Origin: Candidatus Tepidiaquacellales bacterium UBA6667
GTDB taxonomy: Bacteria > Bacteroidota > Ignavibacteria > Tepidaquicellales > Tepidaquicellaceae
Direction of reading: 5' to 3'
DNA length: 31,747 nucleotides
NCBI GenBank assembly: GCA_002455255.1
Contig: DKKL01000007.1
Coordinates: 164,724-196,470 of the forward strand
Every line of letters starts with the position of its first letter. Positions within the stretch are counted from its first letter, which is position 1. This document shows, piece after piece, positions 9,123-17,565 of this stretch. The notes beneath the pieces are model-generated. The model saw only the letters and a program-made list of their open reading frames with translations, did not search any database and was not told the origin of the DNA. The position numbers were made by a program, and so were the translations under genes.

Positions 9123-10586
9123 ATGGAAAATACAAAAGTTATAAACATTCTTAAAATTGTCAAAAGCACAAGTTTAAATGATTTAAAACATTTCGTATAT
9201 ACATACAGACACAAACGAAAAATTGTTATTCCACTATTTGAACTCCTCATAAAATATTATCCTGATTTCTCAGAAAATGATATCTCGATAGAAAATATTT
9301 TCAAAAAACTTTTCCCGGATAAAAAAACAGACCTGAATCTGATGAGGGTTATATTGAATGATTTAGGAAATGTACTTGATGAATTTTTGGTTAATGAATT
9401 TATCAAAGAAAATGAAATTGAAACAGAAATTATAAAACTTGATAAATACAGAACTTGTAAACTAAATAAACTATTTAACAAACAGCTTAAACAAATAGAG
9501 AAAAAATTAAAAAATGCTGAACTTCCATATGATGATGTATTAAATTTTGAGTTAAAAATCTATGAAATCGTTACTCTATATTATACTGAAAATTTTGATA
9601 TTAAAAAAATAGATGAGTATATTCTAAAATATCTTAAAAACCTGACAAGATTTTTTGTATTCCGAAGCAATGAATGTATTCAGCACTTTGAAATTTCAAA
9701 ATATTATAATGTAAACTCAAATGATAAATATCTGAATCTTCATAAAAAATCATTTAACTCAAAATCATTTATTGAAAACAATTTAACCTCAACTGATGAA
9801 AAAGATAAACTGATTAATCTTTATCATTACTTAACTTTGGCTCAAAAAAACCCAAAAAACAAAAAAATTGAAGATAATTTTTATTCAATGTTTGAAGAAT
9901 ATAAATCAAAATTATCTAAAAATGATTTAAAAAAATTATTTATCGGTATTCATTATATGATTTCGGTAAAATATGAATGTGGATTTTATGTTACAGGTAA
10001 TTATTATTTTAATTTATACAAATCTATGATTGAAAACGGAATCTTAAGTTTTGATGATTCTCAGTATTTGGATTCTATTTTATGCAGAAATATCGTTGTC
10101 AAATATTTAGAGTATAAAGATTGGGTATCAGAATTTATAAAAGTATATATTCCAAAATTAAAACCTGAAATCAAAGAAAGTTTTTTGCATTATTCCAAAG
10201 CTTTTACATATCTCATTGATGGCGATTTTGAAAAATCTTTGTTTCATTTACCAAAAGTTGAATCAAATATTCAGATTATTAAAGCTGATGTTAAGTTGTT
10301 TTATCTTATGAATTATTATGAACTAAATTATTATGAAAATGCCTTAAGTCTGATTGATAGCTTTAAGCACTATAGTTCAAGTGATAAACATTTAAAAGAT
10401 TTTCATACCAAACTGTATAAAAATTTTATGAAAATTTATTTAAAGTTATTCAAAATTAAAATGAGTGGAAAAAACAATGAGTTTGAATTAAATAAAATTT
10501 TAGTTGACCTAAACAACGAATATAATTTTTCTCACAGAAACTGGCTATTAAAAAAAACAAATGAATTATTAAATAAAGGGGCTTGA
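9123..10586 (+). CDS. Unrecognised helical protein, 487 residues
   Basis: I do not recognise a named domain. The protein is rich in Lys, Asn, Tyr and Leu and predicted mostly helical, with no signal peptide or membrane segment. The N-terminal ~75 residues (LFELLIKYYPDF..., IENIFKKLFPDKK, LMRVILNDLGNVLDEFLV) resemble the start of a family I recall from Bacteroidota/Ignavibacteria genomes, in which a helical 'FPGK..LMR..LSDL' head precedes TPR-like helices; I give this from memory with low certainty. The C-terminal half (for example ALSLIDSFKHY, FEKSLFHLPKV) looks like degenerate TPR or alpha-solenoid repeats. It lies 6 bases after the DinB gene. Its stop codon TGA (10584-10586) lies within a hairpin terminator. 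Confidence 0.7.
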   Translation: MENTKVINILKIVKSTSLNDLKHFVYTYRHKRKIVIPLFELLIKYYPDFSENDISIENIFKKLFPDKKTDLNLMRVILNDLGNVLDEFLVNEFIKENEIETEIIKLDKYRTCKLNKLFNKQLKQIEKKLKNAELPYDDVLNFELKIYEIVTLYYTENFDIKKIDEYILKYLKNLTRFFVFRSNECIQHFEISKYYNVNSNDKYLNLHKKSFNSKSFIENNLTSTDEKDKLINLYHYLTLAQKNPKNKKIEDNFYSMFEEYKSKLSKNDLKKLFIGIHYMISVKYECGFYVTGNYYFNLYKSMIENGILSFDDSQYLDSILCRNIVVKYLEYKDWVSEFIKVYIPKLKPEIKESFLHYSKAFTYLIDGDFEKSLFHLPKVESNIQIIKADVKLFYLMNYYELNYYENALSLIDSFKHYSSSDKHLKDFHTKLYKNFMKIYLKLFKIKMSGKNNEFELNKILVDLNNEYNFSHRNWLLKKTNELLNKGA

Positions 10587-10606
10587 TTAAAGCCCCTTTG
10601 ATTTTA
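10575..10606. terminator. Bidirectional terminator between convergent genes
   Basis: The stem AAAGGGGCTT (10575-10584) / AAGCCCCTTT (10590-10599) is a perfect 10-bp hairpin with a 5-base loop, followed by GATTTTATT. The stop of the 487-residue gene lies at the stem-loop junction. On the minus strand the stem is followed by TATTTAATAATT, and the hairpin can end the 1274-residue gene's transcript. Confidence 0.8.
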
Positions 10607-10616
10607 TTCCAATCAG

Positions 10617-13600
10617 TTATTTCATCAATATCATTTTTTTGGATACTATAAATTCCTTTCCGTCCGTTGACTTTGCTATTATCCTGTAAAAATATATTCC
10701 ACTTGCAAAATTATTTAAATCAAGCGTTTTCGTATAATATCCTGCTTCAATATTTTGTGAATTTATTATTGAAGCCACTTCCCTTCCGAGCATATCATAA
10801 ACCTTTAAACTCACCACACTATTATATGGAAGTGAAAAATCTATTTTTGTTGTCGGATTAAACGGATTAGGATAGTTTTGTGAAATTTCATAGTTCTGAG
10901 GAACTCCAACTGAAATTTCATTTCCAAGTGTATAATATCTGAAGTTTCCGTTGAAATCTACTTGCTTTAATCTGTAAGCATATACACCTGAATTTAATCT
11001 GCTGTCTGAATATGTATAGTTTTTTACTTGATTTGAGTTTCCTGCTCCTTGAACATATCCAATCTTACTCCATTCGTTTGTTACACCTGTCTTCTTTCTC
11101 TGTATTTCAAATCCCGAATTATTCTGTTCATTTGATGTTGACCATTTAAGTGTGATATTATTATTTTCCAGTGACCCGGTAAACGAAATCAATTCTACAG
11201 GTAAAGAACCTGAACCGCCAATCTCCGGTTGCTGCACCCAATCTGCAAGCTGTTCAAAAAATCCTAACGCTCCAAAATTTATTCCTCTAACACCGGCACT
11301 TCCGCCACCACCAAATTTGAAAAAGTTGAATGAGATTGCAGTATAAAAAGTGTTATAATTAGTTGATACACCTCCATATACTACCGATACCGCAGAGTCT
11401 CCGTTTCCACTCTCTGAAAGAGGTACAAATGCCACACTGCTTCCGTTTGTTGAAATAATCAAATCAGGCGATGAATAAGGAATTTCTGTTGTGTCATCTG
11501 TTATCGACGAGAAGAATCCCAAACCTTTTATTCTTCCATCATCATCTGCAAAAGGTGGTCCGCCCATTGATTTCCCCTGAGGTCCCCAGCTTGTTTGTAA
11601 ATATCTCGCTTTTAAATATTGCCTGTAAAATGTTGTATCTTCCACACTGCTAAAATCAAAATCATTATCATTTCTGTCTCCGAGTTTATTTCCAAATACC
11701 ATAAGTGTCTTCTTATCTGAGAGAGTTGAGTTATCAAGAAATGATTTTAATGAATCTCTTATTTCATCATTCCAAGTAGTAAATCCATCCCAGTTATATC
11801 CACTGAAAAATACTATAATTGTTTTCCAATTTGTTAAAGAAGTATTTATGTTGCCTACACCCATTGTATCATAATCATTTACAAATCTTCCATCTGCGTT
11901 TATAACATCAATAAATTTGTTTTTACTTTGAGTATGACCATTTAATAATAAAATCGTTTTTGAATTTTGTGGTGAAAATGTTCCTGATGCTACATTGTTG
12001 GCTTCTATCTGATCTGCAAATAGATAAACTGAATCTGTTATTGTGTAGGTTTCATTGTTAATAAATGTAAAATCTTTGAATGTTATCACAGTATCAGTTC
12101 TCGAAGTTAAATTGTTAATTTGAATTGAATCTATATAACCTCCCGGCGAAACCTTTCTGAATGCTTTAAATGTTTTTGCTATATTACTGTTGTTTCTTAC
12201 TGTTGATGTAAAGTTCTTAACCGTATTGTTCTTGTGATATGATGTACCAAAATAATTTATACTTGCTGCTTCTACATCGTTATCTATTGATATTCCGTTA
12301 AACTCAACCGCACCAATATCAGGCATAGTAACGTTTCTCATATTTCCATATATATCACTTGTAACACTTATAGGTGTTGTTACAGGGGTTCCTCCATTAT
12401 TCAATTGAGTTGCAATATCTGTTCTTATATCAGGAAGATTTCCTGCAATATTTTGAAACGGAGGTAATTCTGTTACTGATTGATTATCTCTCGGTGATAC
12501 ATATGTCCTGAATTGACTTATTGAACCAATTTCCAATACCGGACTTCTAAAAATAAAGTTATCTTCTCCGGGATTTACATAAAAACAATTGTTATTTGAC
12601 AAAGCAGAGTAATTACCTCTGAAATCCTGTGTACTTCCAAACGCCGCTGTATATCCAAAATTTCCTTTGTTTGAAATATTTACAAATATATTATTTCTCA
12701 TATCAAAAATTCCGGTTGTGGATTCATATTGCTGCCAGTAATAAATGCTATGAGTACTGAAGAGTGGACTTATTCCCGCTCTCTGTGAATTCAGATAAAC
12801 TGTATTATAATATAAATTCACATCAATATTAGAAATATTGTAAATATAAATTCCAACTATCCCGGCTATTGCATTTACACCTCCATAAGTTGCTGTTAGA
12901 TTGCCTACAAAATTGTTGTATATATTTGATGATTTTGATACATAAATTCCGTAAACACTTCCAAACTCAACCGCATTTAGATTATACACTTTGTTATTAT
13001 ATATATTACCGGAACCTATTATTCCAATACAATTCTCGCTGTTATAAACTTGATTATTATATACATTCTCTCCTTCTATTCCAATTAGTGTAACCGATCC
13101 ATCAGTTGAATTTATTTCATTATTATAAATATTGTTATGATGTATATTTTTACCTAATATTCCGTGAATCTTGCTCGCAAACCCTTCTCCGTTATGTGTA
13201 AGATTAAAAACATCATTCCCGTAAATATTAACACTGTCAGCATCTTGTGTATTTACCTGTATTGCTCTCACTCCATAGTTTATTCCATTTCCCGTCATAT
13301 TAGATACATCATTGTTGTAAACTTCTATTCTGTTACCTCCGGAACCAAACTGATGAATTCCATATAATAAACCCGGATTTGAAAAACTTCCTGTACCGAA
13401 ACAATTATTAACATTGTTATCAAAAATTTTGACAATACCGTTTGCACCACTTCTGATGGCGTGGATACTGCTTGAGTTTGATTCGTTATTTGTTCCTACT
13501 GATATATTGTTACCGTTTATCTCACAGTCAGACTCATAACAAGGAAATGTGTTAATTCCAAAAATCGAAACCGATCCGGCTGTTGACGCTCCACCCGAAA

Positions 13601-14441
13601 TTCTGTTTCCTGAAATATAAAAATTATTTGCCTGCCTTATATCAATCCCGTATGTGGTTTGAAATCCCCCGCCAAAACCTGTTATGGTATTTCCACCGTC
13701 AGTGCCAATAAAAATATTATTATCATATACTCCATAGTTTATTCCGATAGGATTTAATCCGAGTATAACAATTCCATTGTAACAATTTATAATTGAGTCT
13801 GAAGAAATATTTAAATATGTCATCGATTTGTTTGTATCAATAACTGAAACATTCTGAATTAAACTGTTTGATGAAGTATAATTTGTCGAAAGTATTCCGA
13901 TTGTATATTCATTTACTTTGTTTAATTCTATTTTACAATTTTTAATTGTAATGTTTTTACAGGCATTTGTATCAGCATCTCTTCTTGCAAGTAAAACTCC
14001 ATACTCCATTCTTAACGTATTGGTAGTGTTTGCCGGATTGTCTCTGAAATTTATTCCGTCAAATGTTATAAAATCACCTCCTGATATTTTTATTATAGCA
14101 TCAGCCTGAAATCCGTATGCCATAGGGTTTACAGTACCGCTTGTTCCTAATATTACCGGATTTAAACCCGCATCTGATTTTTGAAATACAATTGGTGCAG
14201 TTGATGATCCGCTTGTGGTGATATGCATTGGTGATTCTGTGAATGTTTGTCCTGTTTTCACATTAAATGTAACTCCTCCCATTCCGACACCTTGTGAGTT
14301 TAAATCTGTTATAGCGGCACTGAACGAGATGTAATCACCCGAACCTGTATTGTCAATTGTTTTTGTTCCGGTTAACTGCCCGAAACTTAACTGTGTAATC
14401 AAAAAAAAATTGATTAAAAGTGTAAAAGTAAATTTTTTCAT
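10617..14441 (-). CDS. Giant T9SS cargo: beta-helix, amidotransferase-like fold, Fn3-like domain, type A sorting tail
   Basis: The 1274-residue protein has a signal peptide (1-21, ...TQLSFG). Residues ~22-715 are a beta-helix with regular Y-N-N-x-V/I turns, opening with the DYISFSAAITDLNSQGV module shared by the other two beta-helix proteins here and closing with PDIGAVEFNG. Residues ~720-826 look like a CARDB/Ig-like sandwich. Residues ~827-1075 begin TILLLNGHTQ and alternate strands and helices (TIIVFFSGYNWDG, EIRDSLKSFLDN, KKTLMVFGNKLGD), recalling the class-I amidotransferase/ThuA-like fold; no clear catalytic Cys-His-Glu is visible. An Fn3-like domain (~1080-1180, LPVELISFTGS) leads to the sorting tail (1189-1274, NYPNPFNPTTKI...GIYFYRI...KKMILMK). 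The tail should direct export by T9SS and cell-surface anchoring. The domain boundaries are by eye. Confidence 0.9.
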   Translation of the reverse strand: MKKFTFTLLINFFLITQLSFGQLTGTKTIDNTGSGDYISFSAAITDLNSQGVGMGGVTFNVKTGQTFTESPMHITTSGSSTAPIVFQKSDAGLNPVILGTSGTVNPMAYGFQADAIIKISGGDFITFDGINFRDNPANTTNTLRMEYGVLLARRDADTNACKNITIKNCKIELNKVNEYTIGILSTNYTSSNSLIQNVSVIDTNKSMTYLNISSDSIINCYNGIVILGLNPIGINYGVYDNNIFIGTDGGNTITGFGGGFQTTYGIDIRQANNFYISGNRISGGASTAGSVSIFGINTFPCYESDCEINGNNISVGTNNESNSSSIHAIRSGANGIVKIFDNNVNNCFGTGSFSNPGLLYGIHQFGSGGNRIEVYNNDVSNMTGNGINYGVRAIQVNTQDADSVNIYGNDVFNLTHNGEGFASKIHGILGKNIHHNNIYNNEINSTDGSVTLIGIEGENVYNNQVYNSENCIGIIGSGNIYNNKVYNLNAVEFGSVYGIYVSKSSNIYNNFVGNLTATYGGVNAIAGIVGIYIYNISNIDVNLYYNTVYLNSQRAGISPLFSTHSIYYWQQYESTTGIFDMRNNIFVNISNKGNFGYTAAFGSTQDFRGNYSALSNNNCFYVNPGEDNFIFRSPVLEIGSISQFRTYVSPRDNQSVTELPPFQNIAGNLPDIRTDIATQLNNGGTPVTTPISVTSDIYGNMRNVTMPDIGAVEFNGISIDNDVEAASINYFGTSYHKNNTVKNFTSTVRNNSNIAKTFKAFRKVSPGGYIDSIQINNLTSRTDTVITFKDFTFINNETYTITDSVYLFADQIEANNVASGTFSPQNSKTILLLNGHTQSKNKFIDVINADGRFVNDYDTMGVGNINTSLTNWKTIIVFFSGYNWDGFTTWNDEIRDSLKSFLDNSTLSDKKTLMVFGNKLGDRNDNDFDFSSVEDTTFYRQYLKARYLQTSWGPQGKSMGGPPFADDDGRIKGLGFFSSITDDTTEIPYSSPDLIISTNGSSVAFVPLSESGNGDSAVSVVYGGVSTNYNTFYTAISFNFFKFGGGGSAGVRGINFGALGFFEQLADWVQQPEIGGSGSLPVELISFTGSLENNNITLKWSTSNEQNNSGFEIQRKKTGVTNEWSKIGYVQGAGNSNQVKNYTYSDSRLNSGVYAYRLKQVDFNGNFRYYTLGNEISVGVPQNYEISQNYPNPFNPTTKIDFSLPYNSVVSLKVYDMLGREVASIINSQNIEAGYYTKTLDLNNFASGIYFYRIIAKSTDGKEFIVSKKMILMK

Positions 14442-14450
14442 TTTTATAAT

Positions 14451-14515
14451 CCCCTGTTTAAGTTTTAAAAATTTTCCACTCTTATCCCCCCTTAAAACAG
14501 GGGTAATAAGAGTGG
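14451..14515 (-). promoter_or_regulatory. Structured 5' leader: two interleaved inverted repeats (pseudoknot or switch topology)
   Basis: Arm A (CCCCTGTTT, 14451-14459) pairs with A' (AAACAGGGG, 14495-14503). Arm B (CCACTCTTAT, 14476-14485) pairs with B' (ATAAGAGTGG, 14506-14515). The order A-B-A'-B' is interleaved, so the stems form an H-type pseudoknot or exclude one another. Both extend: A/A' adds AAG/CTT past one mismatch, and B/B' adds a CCCC/GGGG stack. On the mRNA of the 1274-residue gene the last arm (ACAGGGG) ends 9 bases before the ATG, where a ribosome would bind. The leader should be ~110 bases long if the promoter at 14557-14587 is used. Confidence 0.6.
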
Positions 14516-14556
14516 GATAATACTACTTAAATTTTTTAGCTTTAAGTAAGTACATT

Positions 14557-14587
14557 CAAAAATATTTGTATAAGTATTAGAATCAAA
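14557..14587 (-). promoter_or_regulatory. Putative promoter of the 1274-residue T9SS cargo gene
   Basis: On the minus strand TTTG (14587-14584) is followed after 19 bases by TATTTTTG (14564-14557). This is a full match to the Bacteroidota consensus TTTG-N19-TAnnTTTG. Transcription would start near 14551, leaving a ~110-base leader. The rest of the 14442-14739 gap is AT-rich with no gene seen. Confidence 0.55.
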
Positions 14588-14739
14588 AGAAAAGTTTTAG
14601 AAAAAATTACAAAGAATTTACTAAAAAAGTGCTTAAATCGTTCAGAATTAACGTTTTTGTAAGTTTTAATTACAAAAATAATTACCTGAAAAACTCTTTA
14701 TTTTAGACTAATTTTATAAAATTTCTTAAAAATATTGTT

Positions 14740-15045
14740 ATGGCAACTTTTCTATATAAAATTCATCCGAAAAAAGAAAATTTTAATGAAACCGGTTCGC
14801 AGGAAGATTTCAAAATAATGGGAGAACACTTTCTCTATCTCAAAAACTTAATGGAAAAAGGGGTTTTGTTTTTTGCAGGTCCATGCCTTGATGCTTCTAT
14901 GGGGCTTGCAGTTTTTTCAGCCGAAAATCTATCTGAAGCACAAAAAATTCTTGATAACGATCCTGCCGTAAAAAATGGTGTAGTAAAAGGTGAAGTTAAA
15001 GAATTTAAATTATCACTTCTCAACAATGATTGGCAAGAAAAATAA
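14740..15045 (+). CDS. YciI-like (YCII domain) protein
   Basis: The 101-residue product is a single YCII (dimeric alpha-beta barrel) domain: HFLYLKNLMEKGVLFFAGPCLDASMGLAVF, then AQKILDNDPAVKNGVVKGEVKEF. The GP..D...GL.VF and DPAVK.G motifs are the family's core, with the conserved His28 and Asp46 near the putative active site. YciI proteins are cytoplasmic; functions in the family are mostly unproven, although some members act as dehydrochlorinases or decarboxylases. The start ATG is supported by the domain length. It lies 59 bases before the DedA gene on the same strand, so co-transcription is possible. Confidence 0.85.
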   Translation: MATFLYKIHPKKENFNETGSQEDFKIMGEHFLYLKNLMEKGVLFFAGPCLDASMGLAVFSAENLSEAQKILDNDPAVKNGVVKGEVKEFKLSLLNNDWQEK

Positions 15046-15104
15046 TATTTCTGTCTTCATATCTTTTGAAACCTAATATATTTATTTTTGTTAAAATCTT
15101 ATAA

Positions 15105-15755
15105 ATGGACGTAATAACAGAATTTTTTAAAAATCTTGGTGATTTAGAAGCTCTTATTAAATGGGGTGGACTTACCGTTTTAATTATTATAATTTTTGCC
15201 GAGACCGGTTTATTAATCGGTTTCTTTTTACCCGGCGATTCTCTGCTAATTACTGCAGGATTGCTTGCTGCTCAAGGTTATCTTGATATTTTTTGGTTAA
15301 ATATCTCTCTTATTCTTGCCGCCATAATTGGCGATACTGTCGGATATTGGTTCGGAAGAAAAACCGGTCCAAAACTTTTTCAGAGGGAAGAATCTCGCTT
15401 CTTTAAAAGAAGCCATCTGCTGAAAGCTAAAGAGTTTTATGAAAAACACGGAGGTAAAGCTATTATCTATGCTCGCTTCGTGCCGTTTGCAAGAACTTTT
15501 GCACCAATAGTTGCCGGTGTTGCAGAAATGAATTACAGAAAATTTGTAACTTTTAATGTTGTCGGAGGTATCGTTTGGATTACATCTCTCTCATTGCTTG
15601 GTTACTATTTTGGAAATATTCCATTCGTAAAAAAGAATTTTGAATATGTAATTATAGGTGTAATTATACTTTCAGTTATGCCTATTGTTATCGGATATTT
15701 AAATCACAGAAAAGAAGAAAAATTAAAAAAAGAAAAGGAAGCGGAAGTAAAATAA
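15105..15755 (+). CDS. DedA/SNARE-associated family membrane protein
   Basis: The 216-residue integral membrane protein has the DedA motifs in order: FAETGLLIGFFLPGDSLL (Glu33, Asp45), GDTVGYWFGRKTGP (77-89), and RFVPFARTFAPIVAGVAEM (Arg124, Arg130), followed by two C-terminal helices and a charged Lys/Glu tail. DedA proteins are envelope lipid transporters; some recycle undecaprenyl phosphate or flip phosphatidylethanolamine, driven by proton motive force. Which lipid this one moves is not decided by sequence. The stop is one base before the GTG start of the GroES-like gene, so the two are almost certainly translated from one mRNA. Confidence 0.9.
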   Translation: MDVITEFFKNLGDLEALIKWGGLTVLIIIIFAETGLLIGFFLPGDSLLITAGLLAAQGYLDIFWLNISLILAAIIGDTVGYWFGRKTGPKLFQREESRFFKRSHLLKAKEFYEKHGGKAIIYARFVPFARTFAPIVAGVAEMNYRKFVTFNVVGGIVWITSLSLLGYYFGNIPFVKKNFEYVIIGVIILSVMPIVIGYLNHRKEEKLKKEKEAEVK

Positions 15756-15756
15756 A

Positions 15757-16134
15757 GTGACTGAAACAGTAAATAAATTACAAAATATTATTATAGTAGG
15801 TGATAGAGTTTTAGTTAAACCCAAATCTGAAACCGAAAGAACTAAAACCGGACTTTTCCTTCCTCCCGGCGTTCAAGAGAAGGAAATTGTACAAAGCGGA
15901 TATGTTATGAAAGTAGGACCGGGTTATCCTATACCTTTACCTTCTGATAATATGGATGAAAGTTGGAAAGAATCAGATGAAAAAATTAAATATATCCCTC
16001 TGCAAGCTAAGGAAGGTGATTTAGCAATCTTTCTACAGAAAGGTTCATATGAAATATATTTTGAATCTGAAAAATATTTCATTGTTCCTCAGCACTCCAT
16101 TCTTATGCTTGAAAGAAATGATTTTTTCGATTAA
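15757..16134 (+). CDS. GroES-like (Cpn10 fold) co-chaperone family protein, GTG start
   Basis: The 125-residue protein opens with IIIVGDRVLVKPKSETERTKTGLFLPPG, the GroES beta-barrel strand and mobile-loop region, and ends with FIVPQHSILMLE as GroES does. It is ~30 residues longer than classical GroES (~95): an insertion rich in Asp/Glu/Lys (~residues 53-78, IPLPSDNMDESWKESDEKIK) sits between VGPGYP and the next strand. No groEL is adjacent, so this is likely a paralogue rather than the housekeeping groES. The GTG start is set by the DedA stop one base upstream and by the absence of any upstream alternative. A strong terminator follows. Confidence 0.8.
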   Translation: MTETVNKLQNIIIVGDRVLVKPKSETERTKTGLFLPPGVQEKEIVQSGYVMKVGPGYPIPLPSDNMDESWKESDEKIKYIPLQAKEGDLAIFLQKGSYEIYFESEKYFIVPQHSILMLERNDFFD

Positions 16135-16192
16135 TTAAAACTTTTTTTTATTTTATCCGTAAATAAATTTATATTAAGTAGTTTTTTTAAGC

Positions 16193-16234
16193 ATATTCCT
16201 GTTCTGTTTATTTAGGGCAGGAATATTTTTTTTT
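16193..16234 (+). terminator. Intrinsic terminator after the GroES-like gene
   Basis: ATATTCCTG (16193-16201) pairs perfectly with CAGGAATAT (16218-16226), extended by two G-U pairs and one C-G pair, with a 10-base loop and a run of nine T. It separates the DedA/GroES-like pair from the MFS genes. Confidence 0.85.
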
Positions 16235-16255
16235 GATTAATGATAAACTCCGTAA

Positions 16256-17509
16256 TTGACTAAAAAAGAAAAAATATTATTATTTATTCTGGCAGCCGTT
16301 CAGTTTATTGTCATAGTTGATTTTATGATTATGATGCCTCTTGGTCCTCAACTTATGAGAATTTTCGAAATTTCCCCTCAGCAATTCGGATTTTTGGTTT
16401 CTGCATATACTTTTGCAGCAGGTATATCAAGTTTGATAGGTGTGTTTTGGGTTGATTTTTTTGACAGAAAAAAAGTTCTCTTTTTCAGTTTTACGGGATT
16501 AGTTGTTGCTACTTTTGCCTGTGCTTTAGCTACTTCTTATGAATTTTTAATGCTGGCAAGAATATTTACCGGTATATTCGGTGGAATTCCCGGTGCTGTT
16601 GTTTTTTCAATAATTGGTGATATGTTTGAAGAAAATAAAAGAGGTACTGCTTCCGGTTATGTGGCAACAAGTTTTTCACTCGCCTCTGTTATTGGTGTTC
16701 CGTTTGGTTTGTTTATTGCAAGCTTTACAAACTGGCACGCTCCATTTTATCTTTTATGTTTTTTCGGACTCATTATTTTATTTATGATTTTCAAATATGT
16801 TCCTAATATTAAAAAACATTTAAATCATAAATCTGATGATAGTAAAATTTATGATTCATTTATTTACATTATTAAAAACAGTAATTTAAGAATTGCACTC
16901 CTTTTTATTGGTTCGCTGGTTTTAGGTCAGTTCACTATTGTTCCTTTTATCAGTCCTTATATGTCATCAAATATTGGTTTTACTGATGGTGAACTGTCTT
17001 TGATTTATCTGATTGGTGGTGCGGCTACTATTATTTCCTCTCCGAAAATAGGTAAACTCGCTGATAAATACGGTAAACCAAAAATATTTACCATTATGGG
17101 TTTTCTTTCCCTTATACCTATTATTGCTGTAACTAATATGCCTAAAGTAGGTATTCCCATTGCTCTCATTTTTACTACTTTAGTATTCGTATTTTTCAGT
17201 GGAAGGTTTGTTCCCGCAACTGCTTACATCACTTCCGTTGTTTCAGCTAAATATCGCGGCTCTTTTATGAGTTTCAATTTTGCGTTTATGCAAATTACTT
17301 CCGGTGTTGCTTCTCTTCTGGCAGGGATGATAATTACTAAATCACCTGACGGACAACTTGAAAATTATCCCTTCGTCGGATTAATTGCAGTTGTTTTTAC
17401 TTTCATCGCTATTTTTATGATTAAAAAAGTTAAACAGGTTGATGAAAATGATTCCGAATTAAAAATTAAAAACACTTCCAAAACTAAGGATATTATTCTT
17501 CAAGAATAA
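16256..17509 (+). CDS. MFS transporter (first of two), TTG start
   Basis: The 417-residue protein has 12 predicted membrane helices. Motif-A-like GVFWVDFFDRKKV (residues 62-74) lies between helices 2 and 3, with a typical RIFTGIFGGIPGAVVFSIIGDMF in helices 4-5. It resembles the drug/sugar-efflux branch of the major facilitator superfamily; the substrate cannot be inferred. The start is TTG at 16256. The first in-frame ATGs (residues 24, 26 and 27) would remove part of helix 1, so TTG is preferred. It lies 21 bases after the T-run of the preceding terminator and 56 bases before the second MFS gene. Confidence 0.8.
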   Translation: MTKKEKILLFILAAVQFIVIVDFMIMMPLGPQLMRIFEISPQQFGFLVSAYTFAAGISSLIGVFWVDFFDRKKVLFFSFTGLVVATFACALATSYEFLMLARIFTGIFGGIPGAVVFSIIGDMFEENKRGTASGYVATSFSLASVIGVPFGLFIASFTNWHAPFYLLCFFGLIILFMIFKYVPNIKKHLNHKSDDSKIYDSFIYIIKNSNLRIALLFIGSLVLGQFTIVPFISPYMSSNIGFTDGELSLIYLIGGAATIISSPKIGKLADKYGKPKIFTIMGFLSLIPIIAVTNMPKVGIPIALIFTTLVFVFFSGRFVPATAYITSVVSAKYRGSFMSFNFAFMQITSGVASLLAGMIITKSPDGQLENYPFVGLIAVVFTFIAIFMIKKVKQVDENDSELKIKNTSKTKDIILQE

Positions 17510-17565
17510 TTTATATTAATATTGAATTTTAATATGCTTTTATCCATTTTTCCAAAATTTATTTT

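Noticed and set aside
14451..14515. Inverted repeats as a simple terminator
   Set aside because: They lie between divergent gene starts, so no gene ends there; no T-run follows the stems on either strand.
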